A stretch of DNA of 64,000 nt from Streptomyces sp. CB02923. GTDB taxonomy: Bacteria; Actinomycetota; Actinomycetes; Streptomycetales; Streptomycetaceae. The position numbers and the translations under genes are program-made. This document shows, piece after piece, positions 16,141 to 24,105 of this stretch. The stretch covers positions 491,427 through 555,426 of the forward strand of contig NZ_LWKZ01000024.1 of the NCBI RefSeq assembly GCF_001905005.1, in the 5' to 3' direction. Position 1 is the stretch's first letter. Every line of letters begins with the position of its first letter. Under the pieces are notes generated by a model. It saw only the letters and a list, made by a program, of their open reading frames with translations, did not search any database and had not been told where the DNA came from.

Positions 16141-16755
16141 ATGCACGACCCGCAGCGCGAACTCCCCACCCCCCAGACGAAGATGACCACCGGCCTCAAC
16201 AGCGCAGCAAGTTGTCCCGGGAGCAATGCTCCCGGGAATCCCGCCCCGGAGGTGACGGGAGCGGCCCGGCACCAGGGGGCACTGGACCAGCGAGCAGCGG
16301 CCGAGGGCGGACCGCAGCCAGAGCAGGGGACGCAGGCTGATGAGCTCTCGCGCGTGCGCCAGCGCCCCCGTCAGTCCAAGCCGTTCAAGCGCCTGCACCA
16401 GCCCAGCTGCCGTCTGAACGATGCCGAGTACGCGCGCCTCACCACCGCAGCCGCCCACTGCAAGATGACCAACGCCGCCTTCCTCGCCTACGCCATCGAC
16501 AAGGCGGCCCGCGACCTGGACCGCACCGCCGCCGAGATCGCCACCGAACGGGAAGTCCTCGACGAGGTCTTCGCCGCCCGCCGGCACCTCGGCCGCATCC
16601 ACGGCCTGTTCAACCAGGTCGCCAAGGCCCTCAACTCCGGTGCCGACGCACCCCATCTGGAAGCCACCGCCCAGGCGGTCGTGCGCGCGGCGCGACGCGT
16701 GGAGGACGCCGCCGACGCCCTGCTCGCCCACCGCACCGGCGGTGCCCCGGCATGA
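16141..16755 (+). CDS. mobC: MobC-like relaxosome protein
   Basis: Protein of 204 residues. The first 80 are disordered; residues 80-125 match the ribbon-helix-helix and helical part of MobC proteins (RLHQPSCRLNDAEYARLTTAAAHCKMTNAAFLAYAIDKAAR), and the C-terminus carries a helical segment with LGRIHGLFNQVAKALNSG, the usual MobC NQ(V/I)A(K/R)xLN motif. It helps the relaxase bind and open oriT. GGAG lies about 12 bases before the ATG. Its stop codon overlaps the relaxase start (ATGA), the normal mobCA arrangement. A 23-bp palindrome lies within its N-terminal coding part. Confidence 0.87.
   Translation: MHDPQRELPTPQTKMTTGLNSAASCPGSNAPGNPAPEVTGAARHQGALDQRAAAEGGPQPEQGTQADELSRVRQRPRQSKPFKRLHQPSCRLNDAEYARLTTAAAHCKMTNAAFLAYAIDKAARDLDRTAAEIATEREVLDEVFAARRHLGRIHGLFNQVAKALNSGADAPHLEATAQAVVRAARRVEDAADALLAHRTGGAPA
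16215..16237. repeat. 11-1-11 palindrome inside mobC
   Basis: TCCCGGGAGCA and TGCTCCCGGGA are perfect inverted copies around a single A. It lies in the disordered N-terminal part of mobC. It could be a relaxosome or operator site; coding constraint alone does not explain it. Confidence 0.5.
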
Positions 16756-18479
16756 TCCCCCGCCTCCAAAAGCGCGGCAGCCGCACCATCGGCCTGCTGC
16801 GCTACCTCTACGGTCCCGGCACCCACGAGGAGCACATCGCCCCCCACCTGGTCGCCGCCTTCGACCCGCTGACCCCCGACCCCGGCCGCGACCCGCACGC
16901 CACCTTCCAACAGCTCCAGCGCCTGCTCGACCAGCCCGTCGATGCCCTGCCCACCAGCCGGCGCCCCGAGAAGCACGTCTGGCACCTGTCCGTACGCGCC
17001 GCACCCGAGGACCCGGTCCTGGCCGACGAGGACTGGGGCGCCATCGCCCGCCGCATGGTCGCCGCCACCGGCCTCGCCCCGAAAGGGGACGAACAAGCCT
17101 GTCGCTGGGCGGCTGTCCGCCACGCGGACGACCACATCCACATCATCGCCACCCTGGTCCGCGACGACGGCCGCCGCCCCCGCCTGAACAACGAGGCCAA
17201 GCGCGCTCAGCAGGAAGCCCGCCGTATCGAAGCCGACTACGGGCTGCGCCGCGTCGGCACGGGTGATGGCACCGCCGCCCGCCGCCCCACCAGCGCCGAA
17301 CGCCACAAGGCCCAGCGCCGCGGCCAGGTAGCCACCTCCCGCGAGCTGCTGCGCGAGGCCGCCCGCACCGCCCGCGCCGGCGCCGCCACCGAGCAGGAGT
17401 TCTTCGACCGGCTGGCCGCCGAGGGCGTCCGCATCAAGCTGCGCACCGCCCCCTCCGGAGACGTCACCGGCTACAGCCTCGCCCACATCGGCGATCGCAA
17501 CGCCGACCAGGAACCCATCTGGTACTCCGGTTCCAAACTCGCCCCCGACCTCTCCCTTCCCAAGATCCGCGAACGCCTCGCCCAGGCCAACCCCGACTCG
17601 ATGACGAAACCGGAGCACTCCGCCACTGCGCGCGCCGCCCCCAGCGCACCCGCCCGTGCGCGCCGCTCGGCCACGGCAGTGGTCTGGGAAGCCGCTCACC
17701 ACCTCGACGATGTCGGGGACGGTGCGGCAGCGGCGCAGATCGCCGCGGCGGGCGAGGTCCTCGACACCCTCGTCAAGACCTCCTCCCCCAGCACTCGCAT
17801 CGGACTGCGCGAGGCCGCACGGCGCTTCGAGCGGGCCAGCCGCTCACATGTCCGTGCCCAGCACCAGCACAGCCGGGCCCTGCGCAAGGCCGCCCGCGAA
17901 CTCGTCTACGGCGGTAGCGCACTCGGCAGCGGAGAAGACGGAGCGGCCACCGCGATGGTGCTCGACTCCCTCGTCTTCCTGGCCATCGCCATCGCCCGCT
18001 GGCACACGCAGCGCCACCACGAACAGCAAGCCCTCGCCGCCCGCCAGGCCGCCCAGCACCTCCGCGCCGCCTATCGCACCAGTGCGGCCACCCCGTTGGC
18101 TCTCCTGCGCGAACAGGGCCAGCACCTCCCGCGCGGCATCCACGCCCGGCACGCGGCAACCGTGCAAGCCACCCTCCCCCGGCTCGCGGACACCATCCTC
18201 GCCGAACCCGGCTGGAACGCCCTGGCCGCCACCCTCACCCAAGCCCACCAGGCTGGTCGTGACCCACGGCACCTGCTGGCCGAAGCCGCGGCATATCGGG
18301 AGGTAGATAGCGCCGACTCCGTCAGCGACGTCCTCGTCTGGCGCCTACGGCACCTGGCGGACCTGCCCGCGGACGCCCGGCCTCTGCCCGACCGCGCGCG
18401 GCAGCCTTCGGGCACCGTGCCCTCACCCACACCGCGCAGCCTCCCTCAAGCCGGGCGCGGTCGAAGGCATGGAAGGTAG
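16752..18479 (+). CDS. Relaxase (MobP-type mobilization nuclease)
   Basis: Relaxase of 575 residues that nicks one strand at oriT and leads it into the recipient. Tyr18/Tyr20 in GLLRYLYGPG are candidates for the nucleophile. The metal-binding motif III is HADDHIHI (His124, His128, His130), and NNEAKRAQQEARRIEADYGLRRV is typical of actinobacterial MobP/MobA relaxases. The C-terminal 250 residues are helical and lack a recognised helicase or primase domain. Such relaxases need a mating channel or TraB-type pump from elsewhere. It is co-translated with mobC. The 3' end lies 18 bases from the convergent regulator. Confidence 0.88.
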   Translation: MIPRLQKRGSRTIGLLRYLYGPGTHEEHIAPHLVAAFDPLTPDPGRDPHATFQQLQRLLDQPVDALPTSRRPEKHVWHLSVRAAPEDPVLADEDWGAIARRMVAATGLAPKGDEQACRWAAVRHADDHIHIIATLVRDDGRRPRLNNEAKRAQQEARRIEADYGLRRVGTGDGTAARRPTSAERHKAQRRGQVATSRELLREAARTARAGAATEQEFFDRLAAEGVRIKLRTAPSGDVTGYSLAHIGDRNADQEPIWYSGSKLAPDLSLPKIRERLAQANPDSMTKPEHSATARAAPSAPARARRSATAVVWEAAHHLDDVGDGAAAAQIAAAGEVLDTLVKTSSPSTRIGLREAARRFERASRSHVRAQHQHSRALRKAARELVYGGSALGSGEDGAATAMVLDSLVFLAIAIARWHTQRHHEQQALAARQAAQHLRAAYRTSAATPLALLREQGQHLPRGIHARHAATVQATLPRLADTILAEPGWNALAATLTQAHQAGRDPRHLLAEAAAYREVDSADSVSDVLVWRLRHLADLPADARPLPDRARQPSGTVPSPTPRSLPQAGRGRRHGR

Positions 18480-18497
18480 CCGGCAACAGACAACAGG

Positions 18498-19694
18498 CTA
18501 TGCAGCCATCTCGCCGCGTATCCGATCCAGGGCATGGGAGGCGTCTATGCGCAGGGCCGGTAACCGGGTCCCAGCGGTGCGCATGATTCGTTGGAGCTGG
18601 TGGGGAAGGCGCTGCAACACCGCCTCCCGGATCGCGACGTCGAGCGACTGGGCGGCGCCGTTGCGGTCGTCGGCGAGCAGTTGGACGTGCGCCACGGTGA
18701 TCAGTTCAATGACGCGCCACTGCGGGGCGACGGCTGTCGTGAGCGCTGGGCTGTGCTCCACCAGTCGCATGGCCACGCCAATCCGTCCAGTGGAGACCAG
18801 GCCGCGCAGGCGGATCTCATGGAGCGAGAAGGGATTGAACAAGCTGGTGTGGTCGAGACGGGACAGCAGATCGTCGGTCTCCCGCATCACCCGGTCGAAG
18901 AGTTCGCCGTTGCCCAGCGTGCCGGCCGCGCGGGCAAGGAGCGACAGGGCCGCGGCCCGGGCGTTGTCGTCCGGCGCCGTGGCCGCGGCGCGACACAGCC
19001 GCTGGACAGCCGCGCCGCGCAGGTTGGCCTTGCGCAGTTCGTTGCCGTGCATGCGCAGGACATGGGAGGTCATGCCCAGGTCCTCGAAGTACTCGGCAAC
19101 CTCCAGGCTCTTCGCGGTCCAGTGGGCCGCTGTGGCCAGTCGCTCCTCGGGGAGCACATTTCCCAGGGCCACGCCGAGACCCATCCGGGCTCGGGCCAGC
19201 AGGTGCAGCACGTCGCGCTCGGTGTGGCCGTCCTCGATGCGGGCTTCAATCCGGGCGACGAGCGGCCACAGCTCGGCGACGGCTTCGGAGGCGTGTCCGG
19301 ACTGCCGGGCGATCTCAGCGAGCCGGACGGTGGACTCCCCGAACTGCAGCATCGCCCGGTGATCCGTGTCGGCGGGATCGGTGACCCCGAGGACATGCGG
19401 CGGCAGCGCCAGGAAGTCGCAGACCCGGCGACGGGAGCCGAGGTCGTCGAGGGTGCGCTTCCCCAGTTCGAGGGCGGAGATGTACGTCTTGTCGTAGCCG
19501 AGAAGCGCGCCGAGCTCGGTCTGGTTCATGCCATGCACCCGCCGGTAGAAGCGCAGGATGCTGGGCAGGTCGCCGGTGGCTAGAAGGAGCTGGGCCTGTG
19601 GGGTCGCCCAGTGCCACTGAGCGTGCCTGGCCGAAGGCCGGTGCACTGGGACCCTGCTCGTTTCCACTCGCTGTGCGATCTCGCTCCCGGCCAC
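18498..19694 (-). CDS. XRE regulator with TPR-like C-terminal domain
   Basis: Protein of 398 residues. A helix-turn-helix (about residues 45-85: LPSILRFYRRVHGMNQTELGALLGYDKTYISALELGKR) is followed by about 290 residues of helical hairpins resembling tetratricopeptide repeats. This layout is shared with peptide-sensing regulators and with many streptomycete pathway regulators. It lies downstream of the Nudix gene: its GTG follows the Nudix stop codon by 6 bases, and the ribosome binding site GGAGG is formed by the end of the Nudix gene. It probably controls the adjacent peptide cassette. Confidence 0.82.
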   Translation of the reverse strand: MAGSEIAQRVETSRVPVHRPSARHAQWHWATPQAQLLLATGDLPSILRFYRRVHGMNQTELGALLGYDKTYISALELGKRTLDDLGSRRRVCDFLALPPHVLGVTDPADTDHRAMLQFGESTVRLAEIARQSGHASEAVAELWPLVARIEARIEDGHTERDVLHLLARARMGLGVALGNVLPEERLATAAHWTAKSLEVAEYFEDLGMTSHVLRMHGNELRKANLRGAAVQRLCRAAATAPDDNARAAALSLLARAAGTLGNGELFDRVMRETDDLLSRLDHTSLFNPFSLHEIRLRGLVSTGRIGVAMRLVEHSPALTTAVAPQWRVIELITVAHVQLLADDRNGAAQSLDVAIREAVLQRLPHQLQRIMRTAGTRLPALRIDASHALDRIRGEMAA

Positions 19695-19700
19695 TGTCAG

Positions 19701-20168
19701 CTACCTCCGCTCGTAGTTGTCCAGGCTGGGGTTCTTCCGTCCGTACCAGGCGGCGATGGCCTGCTTGTAGCCATCAGGCATGTTCAACCCGGGCACTTCC
19801 TCGGCGGCGAACATGCCAAGCTGCTTGTGCTCGTGGCTGACGACCGGCGGACGGTCGGGGCTCAGCACGGTGCAGCCATACGTCACGATCAGCACGCGCC
19901 GTCCGGGAATGGGCTGGTAGATCCACACGCCGCCGTCGATGAGCGGGCCGGCCTTGACCTCCCAGCCGGTCTCCTCCTGGATCTCTCGTACCAGCGCGGC
20001 CTCGGGACTGGCGTCCGTCGGTACGGCACCATCCGGGTTGCCGGTCTCCAGACGGCCGCCGGGCAGCTCCCACTCGTCGCGCTCGTTCCTCAGCAGCAGC
20101 ACGCGGTCCCGCGCATCAAGGGCGACGCCCTTCACGGAGACGGGCCAGAGCGGCGGCGTGTACGTCAT
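19701..20168 (-). CDS. Nudix hydrolase
   Basis: Nudix hydrolase of 155 residues, substrate unknown. The Nudix box is recognisable as GGRLETG...EAALVREIQEETGWEV, with the REIQEETG metal-binding core intact but with an 8-10 residue insertion (NPDGAVPTDA region) between the Gly and the Arg-Glu core. AGGA lies 7 bases before the ATG at 20168. It is the first gene of a two-gene unit with the XRE/TPR regulator and is divergent from the oxygenase of the peptide cassette across 168 bases. It may clean up or modify a nucleotide intermediate of the AMP-forming cyclase, but this is only inferred. Confidence 0.83.
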   Translation of the reverse strand: MTYTPPLWPVSVKGVALDARDRVLLLRNERDEWELPGGRLETGNPDGAVPTDASPEAALVREIQEETGWEVKAGPLIDGGVWIYQPIPGRRVLIVTYGCTVLSPDRPPVVSHEHKQLGMFAAEEVPGLNMPDGYKQAIAAWYGRKNPSLDNYERR

Positions 20169-20336
20169 GACGATCCTCGTCCTGCGGTATGCGACCCGGG
20201 CTTTCGGAACGTAGCACGCCCACCCCAACCTTCAGCCGCGCCGGGTGATTTGCCCGAGTCGGCAATCCGTCGCTTTACCCCGCCACGCCCGCCTCCCCAC
20301 CCTGAGCACACCGACCTCGATCGAAGGAGTACGGCC
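20169..20336. promoter_or_regulatory. Divergent promoter region of the peptide cassette
   Basis: This 168-base gap between the Nudix-XRE unit (minus) and the oxygenase (plus) is the only place for the cassette's main promoter. No certain -10/-35 pair or symmetrical operator was identified by eye. Confidence 0.45.
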
Positions 20337-21134
20337 ATGTGCGATGCCGCAACAGACACCGTGGCCCCCTTCACGGATCACTACGTCAACGTCCGCGCAC
20401 CGCACGCAAGCGACGTGATCGCAGCCCAACTTCGGGAGACCGGTCTCGTCACCGTCGACGGTCTGCAGAGCCGGCATGACGTCCTGGCGTTCGCCTCACA
20501 GGTGATGTACATCGCCCCGCACCCGCACGGCGAACCGGACGGCCTGACGCTGATCCGTGACACGGGCAGCCACGCCCGTCGAGCGGGCCTCGCCGGACTC
20601 GGCAACGGCGAACTCCGAGCGCACACCGAGCGATCCGGCACCCCCAAGCCGCCACGTCTGTTGCTCCTGGTGTGCCAGCAGCCGGCCCTCTCGGGCGGGG
20701 ACGTCCTCCTCGCCGACGGACGCGATGTCCACGCCCGGCTCGCCGCCGACCGCCAAGGTGCAGCCGCTGCGTTCGCCCAGCCCCGGACCGCGTACTTCGG
20801 GGCCGGTGCCGGCCACGCCACGCAGGTCATCACCTCCCACTCTGATGGACGGATCTCCATACGGCTGCGCCAGGACGGCCTCGCCCGGTGGAGTCCCATC
20901 ATCCAGCCGCACCTTTCCTGCCTGCGCGAAGCCATCGCCGACAGCCAGCAGCGCATCCACCTCCAGGCCGGGCAGGGCTACCTGCTCGACAATCACCGGT
21001 GGCTTCACTCCCGCACACGTTTCTCCGGAGACCGAACGCTCCTCCGCGTACTCGGCGAGCCCCGCTTCCGCATCCCCGAGGGATTCGCTCCGCTCCCCTC
21101 AGCCGCCCCACCGCCCCAGATGACAAGGACGTGA
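20337..21134 (+). CDS. Clavaminate-synthase-like Fe(II)/2-oxoglutarate oxygenase
   Basis: TauD/clavaminate-synthase-type oxygenase of 265 residues; such enzymes use Fe(II), O2 and 2-oxoglutarate to hydroxylate, desaturate or cyclise a substrate. The iron site appears as His-Thr-Glu in LRAHTERSG (about residues 96-98, the HxE form used by clavaminate synthase rather than HxD) and a distal His in DNHRWLHSRTRF (about 218-225), whose Arg would bind 2-oxoglutarate. The LLVCQQPALSGGDVLLADGRDV stretch is typical of the family. AAGGAG lies 7 bases before the ATG. It is the first gene of the cassette; in this context it is a tailoring enzyme for the peptide or the product of the cyclase. Confidence 0.82.
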   Translation: MCDAATDTVAPFTDHYVNVRAPHASDVIAAQLRETGLVTVDGLQSRHDVLAFASQVMYIAPHPHGEPDGLTLIRDTGSHARRAGLAGLGNGELRAHTERSGTPKPPRLLLLVCQQPALSGGDVLLADGRDVHARLAADRQGAAAAFAQPRTAYFGAGAGHATQVITSHSDGRISIRLRQDGLARWSPIIQPHLSCLREAIADSQQRIHLQAGQGYLLDNHRWLHSRTRFSGDRTLLRVLGEPRFRIPEGFAPLPSAAPPPQMTRT

Positions 21135-21139
21135 CCGAC

Positions 21140-21502
21140 ATGCCCCACACGAGGCCACCGGACGCAGAAGCCTTGATGGCCGATGCGATCCGTGCCGTCG
21201 TCGACCGCGTCCTCACCGACCAGCACCCGCTCCCACGTCGCCTGGACGAGGACACCATCGTCCTCCGCGCCCAGGTGTCCGAGCTGGTCAACGCGGTCGC
21301 GGACAGCGTCCGGAACCTGCCGAGCGACAGCGACCTGCGCAAGGTAGCCCTCCTGGCGATCGCCGAGGCCCAACGCAAGCTGCGCGCCGGGCCCGGCCAC
21401 AACCTCGACTCCGCCAGCCGGTACGCCCGTCAGCTCGCCCGCTGCGCGAACGCGCTGCTCCACCACTTCGAAGCCATCGCCGATCAGGCGCCCATCCCCT
21501 GA
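21140..21502 (+). CDS. DUF6415-like small helical protein
   Basis: Protein of 120 residues, nearly all helix, with LRAQVSELVNAVADSVRNLPSDSDLRKVALLAIAEAQRKLRAGPG and a second helix pair ending HHFEAI. The pattern fits DUF6415, annotated as natural-product biosynthesis in Streptomyces without a known activity. It starts 5 bases after the oxygenase stop codon, with AAGGA 10 bases upstream, so the two are co-translated. No RiPP recognition element (wHTH/PqqD-like) could be seen in it. It may be an adaptor for the peptide or for the oxygenase. Confidence 0.7.
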   Translation: MPHTRPPDAEALMADAIRAVVDRVLTDQHPLPRRLDEDTIVLRAQVSELVNAVADSVRNLPSDSDLRKVALLAIAEAQRKLRAGPGHNLDSASRYARQLARCANALLHHFEAIADQAPIP

Positions 21503-21505
21503 GCC

Positions 21506-21551
21506 CCCTGCCGCCGTCCCGGACATGGGGAAAACCGGGGCGGCGGCAGGG
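21506..21551 (+). terminator. 17-bp hairpin before the peptide gene
   Basis: The arms 21506-21522 and 21535-21551 pair over 17 positions (one T-G) around a 12-base A-rich loop, followed by CCTGTTCTTGTT. It separates the oxygenase/DUF6415 part from the peptide gene. It may be a terminator, attenuator or 5' stabiliser. Confidence 0.6.
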
Positions 21552-21590
21552 CCCTGTTCTTGTTCGTCCACACTCGAAAGGGGCACCACC

Positions 21591-21752
21591 ATGGACGACT
21601 TCAGCCCGCCGCCCAAACGCACCACCAGCTTCGAGAAACTGTTCACCACCAAGGCGACCCGCCGGGTGCAGACCCCGGCGGAGTGCCACGAGTACAAGAA
21701 AGTCGCCGGGTCCTCCGACGGCGCCAAGACCTACGACACCACGGCCGTCTGA
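21591..21752 (+). CDS. 53-residue peptide, candidate RiPP precursor
   Basis: Small protein of 53 residues between a DUF6415 gene and an asparagine-synthetase-like gene. The N-terminal part is polar and basic (PPPKRTTSFEKLFTTKATRR, residues 6-25), like a leader. The C-terminal part contains one Cys (C32), Glu31, Glu34, Asp43, Asp49, and ends in KTYDTTAV. AAAGGGG lies about 7 bases before the ATG. Its stop codon lies inside a long inverted repeat. It does not match a lasso core: no Gly/Ala/Ser/Cys with Asp or Glu 7-9 residues on also has the usual Thr at -2. It is probably the substrate of the cassette's enzymes; a small structural or regulatory protein is the alternative. Confidence 0.62.
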   Translation: MDDFSPPPKRTTSFEKLFTTKATRRVQTPAECHEYKKVAGSSDGAKTYDTTAV

Positions 21753-21789
21753 CCGTTCTCCTCGCCGAGGGCGCGGTCAGACGGCCGTG
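21740..21789 (+). promoter_or_regulatory. 16-bp inverted repeat over the peptide stop codon
   Basis: The arms 21740-21755 and 21774-21789 are perfect inverted copies (core CGGCCGTCTGACCG), with an 18-base loop; the first arm contains the peptide's TGA. The second arm also belongs to the hairpin at 21764-21797, so the two structures exclude each other. Confidence 0.7.
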
Positions 21790-21797
21790 CCCTCGGC
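21764..21797 (+). terminator. Alternative 13-bp hairpin before the cyclase gene
   Basis: GCCGAGGGCGCGG (21764-21776) pairs with CCGTGCCCTCGGC (21785-21797) with one G-T, loop TCAGACGG. There is no U tract. It competes with the structure at 21740-21789, as in an attenuator, and precedes the cyclase ribosome binding site GGAGG at 21812-21816. Confidence 0.65.
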
Positions 21798-21822
21798 ATC
21801 CTTACGGTTCCGGAGGAATCCC

Positions 21823-23388
21823 GTGCTCAAGCTGCGCCTCACCCCCTATGCCGACACCGCCTGGAAGTGGAACGGCCACGGCTACGTCACCGCGGACGGC
21901 ACCAGCGACATCACCCCGTACGCCCACCCGATGCTGGAACACACCGCCGTCACCGACGGCCAGCGCACGCTGATCGTCATCCGCGAACGTGTCACCGGCC
22001 GCGAGCCGGCCACCCCCGACGTGCACGCGGCCACGCCGCAGGAGCTCGACCGTGCCCGCGCCCTGGTTGAGCAGTGGCCCGCGGACTACGTCCTGATCGA
22101 GACCGCCCCCGGCCAGCCGGTCCGCGTCACCGCCGGGCCCGGAGGGATCGCGCCCCTGTACCTGGCTCACGACACGAGCACCCTGTACGGCTCATGGGAC
22201 ATGGCCAACCTCGCTGGCCACATCACCGGCCTCAGCCCCCGCGAGACCGCCCGCCTGCTGATCTACCGCCCCCGCTACAGCACCGAGACCCTCTTCCGCG
22301 GCATCCACCGCCTCACCGAACGCGCCACCGCCCTCTACGGCGGCCACCTGCACCTCCACCACCCCGAACCCGCCCTCCACAGCGTCCCGCGCGAACTGGC
22401 CGAGGACGCCGACGTCCTGGACGCCTTCACCACCGCGATGGACGACGCCCTCTACCTGCGCCCCCTGGAGCCGGCAACGACCGTCTTCCACCTCACCGGC
22501 GGCTTCGACTCCGGCACCGTGGCGACTCGTGCCGCCGAACGGCACCCCCACCGCTTCGCCACCGCCACCCTCCTCATCGCGGGCCCCGGACGAGCCTCCC
22601 AGCTCCGGCGCCGGAAGCAGATCCGCGCCGCCGTGCCCTTCGCCGAGGACGACTTCGTCATCGACGCCGTGGACTGCCCGCCCCTACACCCGGACTGCGC
22701 ACGAGTCCGCGGCGAACGCATCAGCCCCTACGAGGAGCCGCTGCACCACCCCTTCACCCAGCTCACCGCGCTCCTGTCCCAGCACGGCGCCCGCACGGTC
22801 GTCACCGGCCTCGGCGGAGACGAGATGGTCGCCCTCTCCCAGAACGAACACCCACACCCGCCCATCGGCGAAATCAGCGACGCCCTCCCCTGGATCGGCC
22901 AGCGCGCCCGCGAGGCCCTGGAATTCGCCGACGACGCCATCGCCCCACCCGCCGCCGTCAACTCCATGACCCTGCTTTCCCTGGAGACCACCGCGCCGGT
23001 CTTGCTCCGCGCTGGTATCTGGCCCGTGCACCCCTTCACCGACCCCGGCCTCATCCAGCTCGGTGAGTGGCTGCCTTTCCACTGGCGCGAGCTCAAACAG
23101 CTCCAACGCCGTCGCCTGGCCGCGCTCGGCCTCGGCCCCGACGTCACCCAGTCACGCGTCCGCGAGTCCTTCGCCGAAGTCGTCCAGCACACCCTCACCA
23201 CCCACGCCCGCCCCCTGTTCGCCCGCATGCTGCACGAGGGCTCACCCCTCTTCGACCAGGGCCTGGTCAACCCCGACGGACTACGACAGGCCGTACACCG
23301 CCTCGGCGCCGGCCCCTACCGGGAGGACGGCGACGCCCAACTCCTCGAAGTCATCGACCTCCACCTCGCCGCCCAAGCCTTCCAGTAA
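21823..23388 (+). CDS. Asparagine-synthetase-like amide-forming enzyme (lasso cyclase / beta-lactam synthetase type)
   Basis: Protein of 521 residues of the class B asparagine synthetase superfamily. The ATP-pyrophosphatase loop reads TGGFDSGTVA (about residues 225-234) and the second signature TGLGGDEM (about 328-335). The N-terminal glutaminase-like domain is present, but the protein begins MLKLRL without the catalytic Cys2, so it cannot take ammonia from glutamine. Lasso cyclases and beta-lactam synthetases share this loss and form an intramolecular amide after adenylating a carboxylate. GGAGG lies 6 bases before the GTG. Just after the 53-residue peptide gene, it probably cyclises or ligates that peptide; no lasso B protein (RRE plus protease) was found here. 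Confidence 0.82.
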   Translation: MLKLRLTPYADTAWKWNGHGYVTADGTSDITPYAHPMLEHTAVTDGQRTLIVIRERVTGREPATPDVHAATPQELDRARALVEQWPADYVLIETAPGQPVRVTAGPGGIAPLYLAHDTSTLYGSWDMANLAGHITGLSPRETARLLIYRPRYSTETLFRGIHRLTERATALYGGHLHLHHPEPALHSVPRELAEDADVLDAFTTAMDDALYLRPLEPATTVFHLTGGFDSGTVATRAAERHPHRFATATLLIAGPGRASQLRRRKQIRAAVPFAEDDFVIDAVDCPPLHPDCARVRGERISPYEEPLHHPFTQLTALLSQHGARTVVTGLGGDEMVALSQNEHPHPPIGEISDALPWIGQRAREALEFADDAIAPPAAVNSMTLLSLETTAPVLLRAGIWPVHPFTDPGLIQLGEWLPFHWRELKQLQRRRLAALGLGPDVTQSRVRESFAEVVQHTLTTHARPLFARMLHEGSPLFDQGLVNPDGLRQAVHRLGAGPYREDGDAQLLEVIDLHLAAQAFQ

Positions 23389-23415
23389 TCCTGGCTCCGA
23401 GACGAGGAGGGCACC

Positions 23416-23946
23416 GTGTACGTCATCCGCCCCGCCACCGCTGCGGACGCCCCCGCCATCGAAGCCGTCATCCTGGCCCGCTCCGCCTGGCTGGAGGAAC
23501 GCGGCCTGCCCACCTGGCGCCACAGCGCGGAAGACCTGGCGGGACAGGCTGAAAACACGGACGGCTCCATGTGGGTCCTTACCGAGCAGGACACCGGGCG
23601 GATCGTCGGCTGCACCACCGTCCAGCAGCAAACACCCCCGTGGGGCTGGACCGAGCAGGAACTCGCCGAGCCCGCCGACTACCTCTACTCCACCATCACC
23701 GACCCCGCCGACCGTCCCCACCGGCCCGGCACCCTCATCGCCCTATGGGCCGTCGACCACGCCGCCCGCACCGGCCGGTCCTGGGTCCGCCGCGGCTGCA
23801 TGCACCCCAGCCTCGTCCACTACTACGAAACCCAGGGCTTCACCCTGCTCCACGAAGTCCAGCGCACCCACAACCACGTCTACCTCATGGCCCGCAAAGC
23901 CGAAGTGATCGGAACACTCGACATGCACCTGCGCACCGACCCTTGA
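23416..23946 (+). CDS. GNAT-family N-acetyltransferase
   Basis: Acetyltransferase of 176 residues with the GNAT fold: an N-terminal YVIRPATAADAPAIEAVI, a central beta strand (GRIVGCTTVQ) and an acetyl-CoA-binding C-terminal half (GTLIALWAVDHAARTGRSWVRRGC, then HYYETQGFTLLHEV). The Gly-rich CoA loop is degenerate (RPGTLIALWAV in place of RGxGxA). GGAGGG lies just before the GTG, 27 bases after the cyclase. In the peptide cassette it is a candidate for acetylating the product (as the GNAT of the acetylated lasso peptide albusnodin does, from memory) or for self-resistance. Confidence 0.83.
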   Translation: MYVIRPATAADAPAIEAVILARSAWLEERGLPTWRHSAEDLAGQAENTDGSMWVLTEQDTGRIVGCTTVQQQTPPWGWTEQELAEPADYLYSTITDPADRPHRPGTLIALWAVDHAARTGRSWVRRGCMHPSLVHYYETQGFTLLHEVQRTHNHVYLMARKAEVIGTLDMHLRTDP

Positions 23947-24105
23947 GTGCGCAGGGAATTACCCACGGCGAGACGTCGGCCTCCGGAAACGACCGAGCCC
24001 GCGCGGAACGGGAAGAGAGGAGACCTCTCGGCAGACGCATATGGGGAGCTGGGCGACGCGTCATTTCACATGCGCCTCCGCTAAGGCTGGACGAGTAGAG
24101 AGCAG

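Noticed and set aside
21591..21752. Standard lasso peptide precursor
   Set aside because: The cyclase-like neighbour suggested it, but there is no core with Gly/Ala/Ser/Cys at 1, Asp/Glu at 7-9 and Thr at -2, and no B protein nearby.
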